This document shows, in pieces, positions 6,798 through 15,471 of a stretch of 64,000 nt of DNA. The stretch is from NCBI GenBank assembly GCA_964553045.1, contig CAZKJG010000009.1:1-64000 (forward strand), read 5' to 3'. The stretch is from JAWLEP01 sp964553045 (GTDB taxonomy: Bacteria > Fermentibacterota > Fermentibacteria > Fermentibacterales > JCC-6). The position numbers and the translations under genes were made by a program. The notes beneath the pieces are model-generated. The model was not told the DNA's origin. It saw only the letters and a list, made by a program, of their open reading frames with translations, and searched no databases. How positions within the stretch are numbered: the first letter of the stretch is position 1; each line of letters begins with the position of its first letter.

Positions 6798-9608
6798 ATG
6801 GACTGCATAAGAATACGCGGTGCCGGGGAGCACAACCTCAGAGACATAGACCTCGACCTGCCCAAGGAGAGGCTTCTGGTACTCACGGGCGTATCGGGCT
6901 CGGGCAAGAGCTCGCTGGCCTTCGATACCCTCTATGCCGAGGGCCAGCGGCGATATGTCGAGTCGCTTTCCGCCTACGCCCGGCAGTTCCTGGGACAGAT
7001 GGACAAGCCCCCTTACGAGAGCATAGAGGGCCTCTCCCCGGCCATCTCCATAGAGCAGAAGACGGTGAGCCACAATCCCAGGTCGACGGTGGGCACCGTA
7101 ACCGAGATAGCCGACTACCTGCGGGTGCTGTACGCCCGGGTGGGCCTGCCCCACTGCCCCGACTGCGGCCGGGAGGTCACCGGCCAGTCCGCGCAGGAGA
7201 TGGTGGAGCGGGTGCTCTCCATGAAGGAGGGAAGCCGCTTGCTGATCACCGCCCCTCTGATACGCAACCGCAAGGGCAGCTTCGCCGACCTCTTCGACCG
7301 GCTGCGCCGCAAGGGCTACGTCCGGGCCATGGTTGACGGCCAGGCGGTGGAGCTGGATTCGCCCCCCGACCTGAAGAAGACCAGAAAGCACGACATCTAC
7401 CTGGTCGTCGACCGCCTGGCGGTCCGCGACGGCGTGGAGAGCAGGCTGACCGGCTCCATAGAGACGGCGCTGAAGGAATCCGAGGGCGTAGTGGCCATAG
7501 TCGACCACGACAGCGGCGACAGCTTCCTGATGAGCGAGGAGCGGGCCTGCGCATACTGCGGCATAGGCCTGCCGGAACTCAGCCCGCAGCTCTTCAGCTT
7601 CAACAGCCCCCTGGGCATGTGCCCCAAGTGCTCGGGCCTGGGCTACGAGATGCGTGTGGACCCGGAGCTGGTGGTCCCGCGGCCCTCGCTGTCGGTAAAG
7701 GACGGCGCCGTCGCTCCCTGGGGGGAGCCCAGCGGCTGGACCAGGAACACCGTCCGGTCGCTGGCCCAGACGTACGGCTTCAGCCTGGGGGCTCCCTGGA
7801 AGACCCTGCCCGAGGAGGTCAGGGAGACCATCCTCCACGGCAGCGGCGGGGAGAAAATCTCCTTCACCTGGCACGGCAGAAGCGGCCGCGGAAACTTCGA
7901 GAAGGTCTGGGAGGGCGTCATACCCAGGCTGGAGCGCCTCTACCGCCAGACCAGCAGCCAGTCCGCCCGAAGGTCCTACGAGAGGTTCTTCCGCCAGGAC
8001 ACCTGCTCGGAGTGCCAGGGCACGAGGCTGCGGGCCGAGGCCCGGGGCGTGACCGTCTCGAACACCGGCATTCACGAGATAACGTCCATGACCGTCCGGC
8101 GGGCCAAGGCCTTTTTCGACTCCCTGGAGCTGGACGCCTACAGGGCGAGAATCGCATCGGAGCTTCGCAAGGAGATAGCCGCCAGGCTGGGCTTTCTGGA
8201 GGACGTTGGGCTGCATTACCTTACATTGGACCGTGCAGCTCCAACGCTCTCCGGCGGCGAGGCGCAGCGGATCAGGCTGGCCAGCCAGATTGGCAGCGGC
8301 CTGACCGGAGTGCTCTACGTGCTCGACGAACCTACTATCGGTCTGCATCACCGCGACAACAGGAGGCTCATCTCCACCCTGGAGAACCTCCGCGACCTCG
8401 GCAACACCGTGCTGGTGGTGGAGCACGATCGGGAGGTGATCGAGAGCGCCGACCATGTCGTGGACTTCGGCCCGGGGGCGGGAACCCACGGCGGCGAGAT
8501 CGTGGTCACCGGCACCCCGGGGGAGATCGCCGAGCATCCGCACTCCATCACCGGACGTTACCTCTCGGGCCGCAGCGAGATACTGCGGATGCGCAGCGCC
8601 AGCACGCTGGACGAGGGCCGCTTGAGCATGCTGGGTGCCGGCCTGCACAACCTCAAGGGCGTGGACCTGCACGTACCCCTGGGTAAGCTGATCTGCGTCA
8701 CCGGAGTATCCGGCTCGGGAAAGAGCTCGCTGATCAGCCAGACCCTCTACCCGGCGCTGCAGTCGGTGCTGGGCGGCGGCTCCGCCCGGTCCGGGCCGCA
8801 CCTGGGTCTGGTGGGAGCCGATCAGGTGGACAAGGTGATCAACATCTCACAGGACCCCATAGGCCGTACACCCCGCTCCAACCCTGCCACATACACCAAG
8901 GTCTTCGACCACATCCGCAAGCTGTTCACCCAGCTGCCCCAGTCCAAGGTGCGCGGGTACAAGCCGGGCCGCTTCAGCTTCAACGTGAAGGGCGGCCGCT
9001 GCGAGGACTGCCGCGGAGCCGGGGTCAAGCGGATCGAGATGCACTTCCTGGCCGACGTATACGTGGAGTGCCAGACCTGCCACGGCCGCCGCTTCAACCA
9101 AGAGACGCTGAAGATCAGGTACCGCGGACTGAACATCTCCGAGGTGCTGGGGCTGACCGTCGAGGAGGCCATGGAGCACTTCGAACGCGTGCCGGCGGTC
9201 TACAGCACGCTGAAGGTCATGCGCGACGTGGGGCTGGGCTACATCCACCTGGGCCAGCAGGCCACCACCCTCTCCGGAGGCGAGGCCCAGAGGGTGAAGC
9301 TGGCGAAGGAGCTATCCCGTCCCGGAAGCGCCCACACGCTCTACATACTTGACGAGCCCACCACCGGCCTCCACTTCCACGACGTGAAGAAACTGCTGGT
9401 GGTGCTGGACCGGCTGGTGCGACAAGGCAATACGGTCGTGGTGATAGAGCACAATATGGATGTGATAAAGAATGCCGACTGGATAGTGGACCTGGGCCCC
9501 GACGGCGGCGAGGAGGGGGGCTGGATCGTGGCCGAGGGCACCCCGGAGGAGATCGCGGAGGCCGCCGGCTCCCACACGGGCCGGTTCCTCTCCGAGGCGC
9601 TGGACTGA
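6798..9608 (+). CDS. uvrA: Excinuclease ABC subunit A
   Basis: DNA damage recognition ATPase of nucleotide excision repair; it loads UvrB. The product has 936 residues, normal for UvrA. Two ABC modules are visible: Walker A GVSGSGKSSL at 31-40 and again before ISQTLYPAL; signatures LSGGEAQRIRLA and LSGGEAQRVKLA; Walker B regions YVLDEPTIGLH and YILDEPTTGLH. The zinc-finger cysteines of both insertions are present, for example CPDCGRE and CEDCRGAG with CQTCHGRRF. The start MDCIRIRGA is chosen because GAAGG lies just upstream and the protein then aligns with UvrA; the frame is open about 89 codons further up without homology. It is monocistronic and diverges from the chaperone operon; uvrB and uvrC are not here. 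Confidence 0.98.
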   Translation: MDCIRIRGAGEHNLRDIDLDLPKERLLVLTGVSGSGKSSLAFDTLYAEGQRRYVESLSAYARQFLGQMDKPPYESIEGLSPAISIEQKTVSHNPRSTVGTVTEIADYLRVLYARVGLPHCPDCGREVTGQSAQEMVERVLSMKEGSRLLITAPLIRNRKGSFADLFDRLRRKGYVRAMVDGQAVELDSPPDLKKTRKHDIYLVVDRLAVRDGVESRLTGSIETALKESEGVVAIVDHDSGDSFLMSEERACAYCGIGLPELSPQLFSFNSPLGMCPKCSGLGYEMRVDPELVVPRPSLSVKDGAVAPWGEPSGWTRNTVRSLAQTYGFSLGAPWKTLPEEVRETILHGSGGEKISFTWHGRSGRGNFEKVWEGVIPRLERLYRQTSSQSARRSYERFFRQDTCSECQGTRLRAEARGVTVSNTGIHEITSMTVRRAKAFFDSLELDAYRARIASELRKEIAARLGFLEDVGLHYLTLDRAAPTLSGGEAQRIRLASQIGSGLTGVLYVLDEPTIGLHHRDNRRLISTLENLRDLGNTVLVVEHDREVIESADHVVDFGPGAGTHGGEIVVTGTPGEIAEHPHSITGRYLSGRSEILRMRSASTLDEGRLSMLGAGLHNLKGVDLHVPLGKLICVTGVSGSGKSSLISQTLYPALQSVLGGGSARSGPHLGLVGADQVDKVINISQDPIGRTPRSNPATYTKVFDHIRKLFTQLPQSKVRGYKPGRFSFNVKGGRCEDCRGAGVKRIEMHFLADVYVECQTCHGRRFNQETLKIRYRGLNISEVLGLTVEEAMEHFERVPAVYSTLKVMRDVGLGYIHLGQQATTLSGGEAQRVKLAKELSRPGSAHTLYILDEPTTGLHFHDVKKLLVVLDRLVRQGNTVVVIEHNMDVIKNADWIVDLGPDGGEEGGWIVAEGTPEEIAEAAGSHTGRFLSEALD

Positions 9609-9666
9609 TCCCCTATCTGACTTGAACGCAAGGCGCTCGTGTAGGCGCAGTGCAAGGGGTGATTCG

Positions 9667-9798
9667 ATGAGAGCCGTAGCCTTGCTGCTCGCCGCCGCCG
9701 TCGCCGCGGTCCCGGTCCGGGAGCCGTCAAGACCACCCGCTAGTCGGCTGCTTCGTGGGCGTACGGGGGCTGGCGGACCTGCAGGTCTTCCGAGCTGA
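9667..9798 (+). pseudogene. Signal-peptide-like remnant, 43 aa
   Basis: An ATG with a very good ribosome-binding site (AAGGGG, 7 bases upstream) opens a frame starting MRAVALLLAAAVAAVPVRE, which looks like the beginning of an exported protein. The hydrophobic segment is followed by a short Pro/Arg/Gly-rich stretch that overlaps the 3' end of the convergent flavin reductase and ends after 43 residues. The good start and export signal with no mature domain suggest a secreted-protein gene whose body was deleted. A genuine small exported peptide or chance are the alternatives. Confidence 0.35.
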
Positions 9799-10324
9799 CC
9801 GAGAAGCGATCCCCGCCCAGATGGTGGATGAGCCGCAGGCCGGTCGAGAAGTCCCAGCTGCCGCCGGAGAAGTACACTTCCCTGGCCTCCGCATATACCA
9901 CCTGCGCCATGGCCAGCGAGCTGTAGCCCATGTCCACAACCTGGCATATCCTGCACTCCAGGTGCGCGACAGCCTCCTTCACCAGAGGGGCCTTTATCTC
10001 CCGCGCCGGGGAACGGGACAGGCCGGCGGCGGCGAACTTGTCCGGGACTTCGCGGCCGCTGTGGCGGCCGCAGAAGATCACCGCCTCGGCCAGGTCCGCG
10101 CCCGGTACGTTCAGCCCGAACTCGCCTGTGCTCTCCATGAGATTCCAGGAGTAGTGTCCCTTCCCCGACAGTATGGCCACCATGGGCGGCGCCTTTCGAA
10201 GCGCCATGCTCCAGGCTACCGAGAACAGGTTGTCGTCCGACCCGGTCCCGGCGCTCACCAGGAGGACGGGGCCGGGTGTAATCAACCTGTGCGCGTTGTC
10301 CACTTCGACGAAGTTCTCACTCAT
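9740..10324 (-). CDS. Flavin reductase-like FMN-binding protein
   Basis: The 194-residue product looks like the flavin-reductase-like split-barrel family: an early segment PGPVLLVSAGTG, then SVAWSMALRKAPPMVAIL, FGLNVPGADLAEAV and a central HLECRICQVVDMG. Such proteins bind FMN and often pass electrons or act as NAD(P)H:flavin oxidoreductases; the substrate cannot be told here. The ATG overlaps the aldehyde dehydrogenase stop by four bases (ATGA), so the two genes are translationally coupled and may be functionally linked. The frame remains open far upstream into the dehydrogenase, which is an overlap artefact. The gene converges on uvrA. Confidence 0.85.
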   Translation of the reverse strand: MSENFVEVDNAHRLITPGPVLLVSAGTGSDDNLFSVAWSMALRKAPPMVAILSGKGHYSWNLMESTGEFGLNVPGADLAEAVIFCGRHSGREVPDKFAAAGLSRSPAREIKAPLVKEAVAHLECRICQVVDMGYSSLAMAQVVYAEAREVYFSGGSWDFSTGLRLIHHLGGDRFSVSSEDLQVRQPPYAHEAAD

Positions 10325-11775
10325 CCCTCTCCATTCCTTAGTTTCCGGTCCGGCCTGGGCCTCAGCGCCAAGAGCCTCGGCTCCGTCATCTCCTCTACGG
10401 CGTAGCGGGGACCCTCCCGGCCGAATCCGCTGTCCCGTACTCCTCCGTAGGGCATGTGATCCACGCGGAACTGCGGCGTGTCGTTGTGGATCACGCCGCC
10501 CACCTCTATCTCCTCCCAGCAGCGCCACACGCCATCCAGGTCGTTGGTGAAGACCCCCACCTGAAGGCCGAAGCGGGTGTCCGCCGCCCGGGCGATGGCC
10601 TCGTCCCAGCCCGAGACCGGCTCGATCACCGCCAGGGGAGCGAAGGCCTCCTCCGCCACCACTTCCAGGTCCGGATCCGCGCCTGTGATGAGGGTGGGCT
10701 GCACGCATGGGCCAGCCGCTTCCCCGCCACAGAGTATCCGGGCTCCCGCGTCACGGGCCCGGGCGATGCGCGATAGCGCCCGCTCCCTGCTGTGGTCGTC
10801 GATCATGGGCCCCACCATCACCTTAGGGTCTGCGGGGTCTCCCACTACGGCCAGCTTCCCGGTGGCGTGCAGCAGAGCGTCCCGCAGGGGGTCGAAGAGG
10901 TTCTCGAAGACGTATATCCGCTGCACGGAGATGCAGACCTGCCCCGAATAGGCGAAGCAGCCGGAGACCAGCTTCGGCGCCACTTCGTCGGGGTCGGCGT
11001 CCGGGCCCACTATGCAGGCGGCGTTTCCACCCAGCTCCAGAACCACTCTCTTCTTGCCCGCCCGGGCCTTCAACTCCCAGCCCACCTCCGCCGATCCGGT
11101 GAAGGTGAGGAGCTTCATCCGCCGGTCGGTCACCAGGGCGTCGGCCACCTCCCGGGGGGCGGGCACCACGGTCAGGGCATCCTCGGGCAGTCCGGCATCC
11201 AGGGCCAGCTGCCGCAGAACCAGGGCCGACATGGGGGTCCGGCTGGCGGGCTTCAGCACCACAGGGCAGCCGGCGGCCACAGCCGGCGCCAGCTTGTGGA
11301 CCGCCAGGTTCAGGGGGAAGTTGAAGGGACTTATCGCCGCCACAGGGCCCACGGGGAACCGGCGGACCAAGCCGATCCGGCCGCTCCCGGCCTTGGCCAC
11401 GTCCAGGGGCACCATCTCCCGGTCCAGCCCGCGGCAGGCGGCGGCAGCCGCCATGAGGTTCTCCGCCGCCCGGGCCACCTCGCCCCGGGCGTAGCGTATG
11501 GGCTTGCCTGCCTCATCGCTGACGATCTCCGCCAGCTCTTCGCCCCTTTCCCGTACTGATTCCGCCATGGCGTGGAGTATGGCGATGCGCCTGCTCTTGG
11601 GCATGGCCGCCATGCGCGGCAGGGCTGCCATCGCGGCTTCCATGGCGCCGTCCATCTCATCGGGGCCGGCCAGGGACACCTCGCCCACCTGCCGGCCGTC
11701 CCAGGGGCTGAGCACCGCCCGGCACTCCGCGCCCGCCACCCGCTTCCCCGCTATCTCCAGCTCGAACTCCCGCAT
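10321..11775 (-). CDS. NAD(P)-dependent aldehyde dehydrogenase
   Basis: Aldehyde dehydrogenase superfamily, 484 residues. Catalytic residues are in place: Cys281 in YSGQVCISVQR, the general base Glu247 in LELGGNAA, and Asn152 in SPFNFPLNL, with the cofactor segment FTGSAEVGWELK. The order is typical of the family that oxidises aldehydes such as lactaldehyde, succinate semialdehyde or glyceraldehyde-3-phosphate; PVGPVAAISPFNFPLNL resembles the lactaldehyde/non-phosphorylating GAPDH group, but the substrate is not certain. It is four bases overlapped with the flavin reductase. An inverted-repeat element begins only 16 bases upstream of its start, so its original operon connection to the genes above may have been altered. 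Confidence 0.95.
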   Translation of the reverse strand: MREFELEIAGKRVAGAECRAVLSPWDGRQVGEVSLAGPDEMDGAMEAAMAALPRMAAMPKSRRIAILHAMAESVRERGEELAEIVSDEAGKPIRYARGEVARAAENLMAAAAACRGLDREMVPLDVAKAGSGRIGLVRRFPVGPVAAISPFNFPLNLAVHKLAPAVAAGCPVVLKPASRTPMSALVLRQLALDAGLPEDALTVVPAPREVADALVTDRRMKLLTFTGSAEVGWELKARAGKKRVVLELGGNAACIVGPDADPDEVAPKLVSGCFAYSGQVCISVQRIYVFENLFDPLRDALLHATGKLAVVGDPADPKVMVGPMIDDHSRERALSRIARARDAGARILCGGEAAGPCVQPTLITGADPDLEVVAEEAFAPLAVIEPVSGWDEAIARAADTRFGLQVGVFTNDLDGVWRCWEEIEVGGVIHNDTPQFRVDHMPYGGVRDSGFGREGPRYAVEEMTEPRLLALRPRPDRKLRNGEG

Positions 11776-11791
11776 GTCTTCCTTCCGTCAA

Positions 11792-11951
11792 CCGGGGACG
11801 GAGTTTAAGTTCATCAAGTACAGAGAATACTAGCTTACGATATGCCATCCAAGGGGATGCACCGATTCACCGCCCGATATGGTCGTGGGTTACCTGCAAT
11901 ATCGGCGAGTATAGAGCCTAAGAACTTGATGAATTTAAACTCCGTCCCCGG
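11792..11951. mobile_element. 160-bp inverted-repeat element (MITE/REPIN-like)
   Basis: Two 28-base arms, 11792-11819 and 11924-11951, are inverted copies with one mismatch; each arm contains GGGGACGGAGTTTAA and TTCATCAAGT. The roughly 104-base interior holds no gene but has a second stem, CCGATAT (11874-11880) with ATATCGG (11899-11905). The core is clearly more AT-rich than flanking genes. Such arms around a short non-coding core are typical of non-autonomous elements moved by a transposase in trans, for example REP-associated tyrosine transposases; that link is inference. The right arm runs into the coding end of a truncated alkyltransferase-like gene. No second copy and no transposase occur in the window. 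Confidence 0.8.
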
Positions 11952-12070
11952 GGTCCCCGGGGCCCCCGGGGGCCGCAGCCCACGGCCCCGGCTACCCAGC
12001 CGTAGGTCACCACCCGGCCGGGAGGAACCTGCCTCACCAAGTCCCAGATGGCCTCGTAGAGGTTGCTCAT
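11918..12070 (-). pseudogene. Alkyltransferase-like (MGMT/ATL) gene truncated by the repeat element
   Basis: The first 33 or so residues (LYEAIWDLVRQVPPGRVVTY, then GWVAGAVGCGPR) match the start of the DNA-binding domain shared by O6-alkylguanine-DNA alkyltransferases and alkyltransferase-like proteins. The match ends at GPR, after which a GPR repeat and SLNSSSS are encoded by GC-rich junction sequence and the right arm of the inverted-repeat element, which also supplies the stop. The catalytic or lesion-binding PC(H/W)RV region is absent. No remainder of the gene lies beyond the element, because only 16 bases separate it from the aldehyde dehydrogenase. The ATG overlaps the upstream reductase stop by four bases. 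The 50-residue product is unlikely to function. Confidence 0.75.
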
Positions 12071-12900
12071 CCGGGATACTCCAGCTGCAGTGACTCGTGC
12101 AGGTCCGGGGCCTCCCGGCCCAGTATCCGCTCCATCCTCCCCGGCCGCAGGGCCAGCGTCTCCGGAACGCTCCGGGGCCTGTAGGCCAGGGGAAGGTCGG
12201 AGGAGTCGCGGCCCATGTGCTCCAGGAGCGCCTCGGCGAAGGCGCTGCGGGTATGCTCCCAGCGGGCGCATACCAGGAGGAGGCCGGAGGCGCCTCGCTC
12301 GGCCAGGTCCAGCACGGTCTCCGCCAGCCATCCCACCGGAGTGTGGTTGCGCCAGGAGTCGGTGAAGAAGGCCGGCACCTCGCCGTCCAGTATCGCCTCC
12401 GAGAAGGTGCTCCTCTGCGAGGGCGAAGGTCCGAAGACCACGGAGGTCCTGGCCACCAGGGCTTCCGGATGGCGGCGGAGCAGGAGCGTGTCGCCCAGCA
12501 GCTTGGTCCATCCGTACAGCGAGAGCGGCACCGCCGGAGAGGCCTCGGTGTAGGGAGGCGTTGAACCCGACCAGACCAGATCGGAGCTGAGGTGAGCCAG
12601 TGGCACCCGATGCCGGGCGCAGGCTGCGCCAAGGCGGGCCGGCCAGAGGGCGTTCAGGGCGAAGGCGCCCGCCGGGTCTGCCCGGCAGGCGCCTCCCGTG
12701 GACAGGGCGGCGCAGTCGATCACCAGGTCCGGCGAATCGGCCAGCACCGCCTCGGCTGCGCCGGGGCTGCGGAGGTCCAGGGCTTCCGTACCGTCCCCGC
12801 CGCCTGCGGAGAGAGCGCGGACGGGGAAGCGTCCCTCCGCCCTGCGGCGGACCACCGCCCCCACCCTTCCGGTGGCTCCGGTAACGGCCACCGAGGGCAA
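12067..12900 (-). CDS. RmlD-like NAD(P)-dependent sugar nucleotide reductase
   Basis: A 277-residue extended SDR protein. The glycine-rich nucleotide motif is AVTGATGRVGAVV near the N-terminus, and the catalytic YxxxK is in LYGWTKLLGD. Overall order resembles dTDP-4-dehydrorhamnose reductase (RmlD) and its paralogues in other pathways, such as the MAT2B-type proteins; without the other rhamnose genes nearby the substrate is open. The start is a TTG directly after the stop of the thioesterase gene, with GGGGG 6 bases before it, rather than the upstream in-frame ATG that would overlap the thioesterase. The gene is fourth in an hflK-hflC-thioesterase-reductase series, followed by the truncated alkyltransferase-like gene. 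Confidence 0.8.
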   Translation of the reverse strand: MPSVAVTGATGRVGAVVRRRAEGRFPVRALSAGGGDGTEALDLRSPGAAEAVLADSPDLVIDCAALSTGGACRADPAGAFALNALWPARLGAACARHRVPLAHLSSDLVWSGSTPPYTEASPAVPLSLYGWTKLLGDTLLLRRHPEALVARTSVVFGPSPSQRSTFSEAILDGEVPAFFTDSWRNHTPVGWLAETVLDLAERGASGLLLVCARWEHTRSAFAEALLEHMGRDSSDLPLAYRPRSVPETLALRPGRMERILGREAPDLHESLQLEYPG

Positions 12901-12901
12901 G

Positions 12902-13303
12902 CTAGCCCCCTTCTCCCATCGAGATGAAGGTCCCGGTGGCGGAGGCCCGCAGCTCACCCTCCTGGTGCAGCTCCGCCAGGGCGGTGTAGGTCCGGCGCCT
13001 GTTGCCCGTCACCTCCGACCGGACCTCCAGGGGAACGCCGGTGGCCACCGGCTTCGAGAAGCGCACCTCCATCCTGGCGGTGACGGCGTCTCCGGCCAGG
13101 CTCTTCACGGCGTAGGCCATGGCCTCGTCGCAGAGGGTGGAGACCAGGCCGCCGTGAAGGACGTCGCTGTAGCCCTGGTAGGTCTTGGGAGGGGTCCAGC
13201 GGATGATCGACCTGCCCTCATCGGCCTTTGGTCTCAACCCCAGCCCGTAGGTGTTGTCCTTTCCGCAGACGAAGCAGTGGTCGTCGTCGTAGACCCCGGT
13301 CAT
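12902..13303 (-). CDS. Hotdog-fold thioesterase, PaaI family
   Basis: A 133-residue acyl-CoA thioesterase-like protein. It begins with the DDHCFVCGKDN motif common in PaaI-family members, followed by the hotdog helix sequence SDVLHGGLVSTLCDEAM, in which the HGG and the acidic residue (D/E) lie at the active site. The actual acyl substrate is unknown. Its ATG overlaps the hflC stop by four bases (ATGA), and the reductase begins directly after its stop, so it is embedded in the operon. The cysteine pair CFVC may bind zinc or be structural, as in similar proteins. Confidence 0.87.
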   Translation of the reverse strand: MTGVYDDDHCFVCGKDNTYGLGLRPKADEGRSIIRWTPPKTYQGYSDVLHGGLVSTLCDEAMAYAVKSLAGDAVTARMEVRFSKPVATGVPLEVRSEVTGNRRRTYTALAELHQEGELRASATGTFISMGEGG

Positions 13304-14391
13304 CGCACCTCCCCGGGGGTAGTTCTGAGGTACTCCATGACACCCTCGGTGGAGATGACCAGCCTGGTGGTGCTGTCTATCACCTCCTGCATGGTCTCCA
13401 GCGAACGGCTGAAGCGGTAGAAGTCCGGGTAGGCATCGTACGCCAGCGCGTATATTGCCGCAGCGGTGCTGTCCGCCAGCCCCCGTATGGTCAGGGCCTC
13501 GAGGTCGGCGCGGGCGCGGATGGAGTCCACGGTCAAATCGGTCTCGGCCGTTATCCTGCGCGACATTCTCCGACCCTCCGCCCGGTAGCGGGTGGATATC
13601 CTGTTCCGCTCCGCCTCCATGCGGCGGAACACCGCCGCCTGGTTCTCCGCGGGGAGGTCGGCGCGCTTTATCCTCACGTCGATGATCTGTATTCCGTACT
13701 GCTCCGCCAGGCTGCGGGTCTGCTCGGTGATTCTCCGCAGTATGTTAAGCCTTCCCGAGTGCTCGGGGATGTAGACCAGCCTGGTCTCCTCGATCACCTC
13801 TCCGCCCTCCATGCGGACGTCGCGCATGGAGTCCGGCTCGGAGGTGGAGACGTTCTCCACCAGCCGAACGTAGCTGCCCAGTCCGATGGGGTCGTTTGTG
13901 CTGCGTACGATCTGTATCAGGTCACTGCGTCCCAGCTCCTGCCGGATGGCGGAGTAGATGATGTCGTCCAGACGGGACCTGGCCTGGTTTATCGTCTGCA
14001 CGCTCTGCACGAAGAGCAGGGGGTTGTCTATGCGCCAGCGGGCGTAGGAGTCCACCTGTATGTGCTTCTTGTCCCGGGTGACCACGTCCGCCGGAGCGTC
14101 GTCGTACTCCAGTATCCTGTCGTCCAGGAAACGGGCCTGCTGCAGGAAGGGGACCTTGAAGTGGAGCCCCGCCCCGAAACTCAGGCCCACACCCGGGGCA
14201 TTCTCGTCCATCCAGGCCTGCAGCTCCTGCCTTTCTGCCTCGGTACGGTCTCCGGCGATGACCTTCACCGGCTTGCCCAGCTGCAGGAGGACAACCTGGT
14301 CTGTCTCGGTGACCACGTAGAAGGCGCCGAAGATCACCATCAGGCCGAATATGGCCGCCGCCGCCCATATCACGTACTTGATCTTGCGCAT
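13300..14391 (-). CDS. hflC: Membrane protease regulator HflC (SPFH/stomatin domain)
   Basis: With HflK it forms a large periplasm-facing cage around the FtsH protease and modulates degradation of membrane proteins. The 363-residue product has one N-terminal transmembrane helix (about residues 5-26), then the SPFH domain starting FYVVTETDQVVLLQLGKPV, and the C-terminal helical region with RRMEAERNRISTRYRAEG typical of HflC. The start is set at the ATG overlapping the hflK stop (TGATG), with GAGGGGG 7 bases upstream; a GTG one codon earlier is the alternative. No ftsH gene is in the window. Confidence 0.94.
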   Translation of the reverse strand: MRKIKYVIWAAAAIFGLMVIFGAFYVVTETDQVVLLQLGKPVKVIAGDRTEAERQELQAWMDENAPGVGLSFGAGLHFKVPFLQQARFLDDRILEYDDAPADVVTRDKKHIQVDSYARWRIDNPLLFVQSVQTINQARSRLDDIIYSAIRQELGRSDLIQIVRSTNDPIGLGSYVRLVENVSTSEPDSMRDVRMEGGEVIEETRLVYIPEHSGRLNILRRITEQTRSLAEQYGIQIIDVRIKRADLPAENQAAVFRRMEAERNRISTRYRAEGRRMSRRITAETDLTVDSIRARADLEALTIRGLADSTAAAIYALAYDAYPDFYRFSRSLETMQEVIDSTTRLVISTEGVMEYLRTTPGEVR

Positions 14392-15353
14392 CACTTTACC
14401 CCCTCGAGGCTGTAGTGGGTGAGGGCGCCGGCATCACCGTCGACCACAACGACCTCGGCGGTGTCCAGCACGGCTGTCAGAGCCTCCAGGTGAAGCCTGG
14501 TGGCCGTCACCCCGGGACTGCGGGCGTACTCGGCGGCCACCGCCGTGAACCTCCTGGTGTCACCCCGGGCCCGGTTGGTCCGGCGGGCCATGTAGCCCAT
14601 GGCCTGGTTCACCTGGCTTATGGAGTCGGCCCTGGCTTCGGGGAGCTGCTCGTTGCGGTAGCCCTCGGCGTCGTTGATGTAGGCCTGCATGTCCTCCCGG
14701 GCCGTGGCCACGTCCTTGAAGGCGTCGGCGACCTGGGTCGGGGGCTGGACGTCCATCAGCTGCACGGCCACTATGGTCACGCCCAGGCCGTAGTCGTCGG
14801 CCATCTCCTGCACCAGCTGGTGTATGCGGTCGGCTATCTCCACCTTGCCGGTGGTGAGAACGGCGTCTACGGCGTTGTCTCCAACCACCAGCCGTATGCT
14901 GGCCTCGGAGATGTCCCGGAGGGTGGATACCTGGTCACGGACGTTGAACAGATAGGCTTTGGAATCCTTGATCCTGTACTGCACTATGGCCGAGAGGTTG
15001 ATGATGTTCTCGTCGCCGGTGAGTATCTGCCCCTCGCTCAGCATGTCGGGTTCATCGAAGCCCCGGTACTGCGGGGGGTCGGTGCCCTGGATGGTGCGGA
15101 ATCCTATCTCTATCCGCTGGACCACGTCGACCTTCGGCGTGTAGACCCTCTGGATGGGCCAGGGAAGCTTGAGATGGAATCCCGGCTCCACTGTTGAGGT
15201 GTGCCTGCCGAAGGTGAGGACCACTCCCTCCTCCTCCGGGTTGACCGTATAGAAGGGACCGCCCACCAGGAACCAGATGAGCAGTATCACTGCCACCACG
15301 ATGACCTTGACCGTCTTGGGGGTAACACCCCTCGATGTGCTGACTACCTTCAC
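14391..15353 (-). CDS. hflK: Membrane protease regulator HflK (SPFH domain)
   Basis: Partner of HflC in the FtsH-regulating complex. The product has 320 residues, a single N-terminal membrane helix (about residues 15-31) and the SPFH domain starting YTVNPEEEGVVLTFGRHT, PGFHLKLPWPIQRVYTPKV. The Gly/Pro-rich N-terminal extension of many HflK proteins is missing, so it is on the short side. The start is GTG with AGGAGG 8 bases upstream. It is the first gene of the minus-strand hflKC operon and diverges from a sigma-54 activator; a minus-strand promoter was not picked out in the roughly 118-base gap. Confidence 0.93.
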   Translation of the reverse strand: MKVVSTSRGVTPKTVKVIVVAVILLIWFLVGGPFYTVNPEEEGVVLTFGRHTSTVEPGFHLKLPWPIQRVYTPKVDVVQRIEIGFRTIQGTDPPQYRGFDEPDMLSEGQILTGDENIINLSAIVQYRIKDSKAYLFNVRDQVSTLRDISEASIRLVVGDNAVDAVLTTGKVEIADRIHQLVQEMADDYGLGVTIVAVQLMDVQPPTQVADAFKDVATAREDMQAYINDAEGYRNEQLPEARADSISQVNQAMGYMARRTNRARGDTRRFTAVAAEYARSPGVTATRLHLEALTAVLDTAEVVVVDGDAGALTHYSLEGVK

Positions 15354-15420
15354 CTGTCAGACCTCCTTCCTGTCTGCCCAACATAAGCAATTGAAAGGCT
15401 ATGGTAAGGTGCGCGTCAAA

Positions 15421-15449
15421 TTGCCACACCCGCTGGGCGGCCGTATACT
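15421..15449 (+). promoter_or_regulatory. Predicted sigma-70 type promoter of the sigma-54 activator
   Basis: TTGCCA (15421-15426) and TATACT (15444-15449) are separated by 17 bases. The expected transcript start near 15456 would leave a very short leader before the AGGGAGG ribosome-binding site at 15461-15467. Confidence 0.6.
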
Positions 15450-15471
15450 TGGGCTCTGGAAGGGAGGCGCC

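Noticed and set aside
6759..8801. 680-codon frame opposite uvrA
   Set aside because: It is antisense to an intact uvrA and shows only shadow composition.
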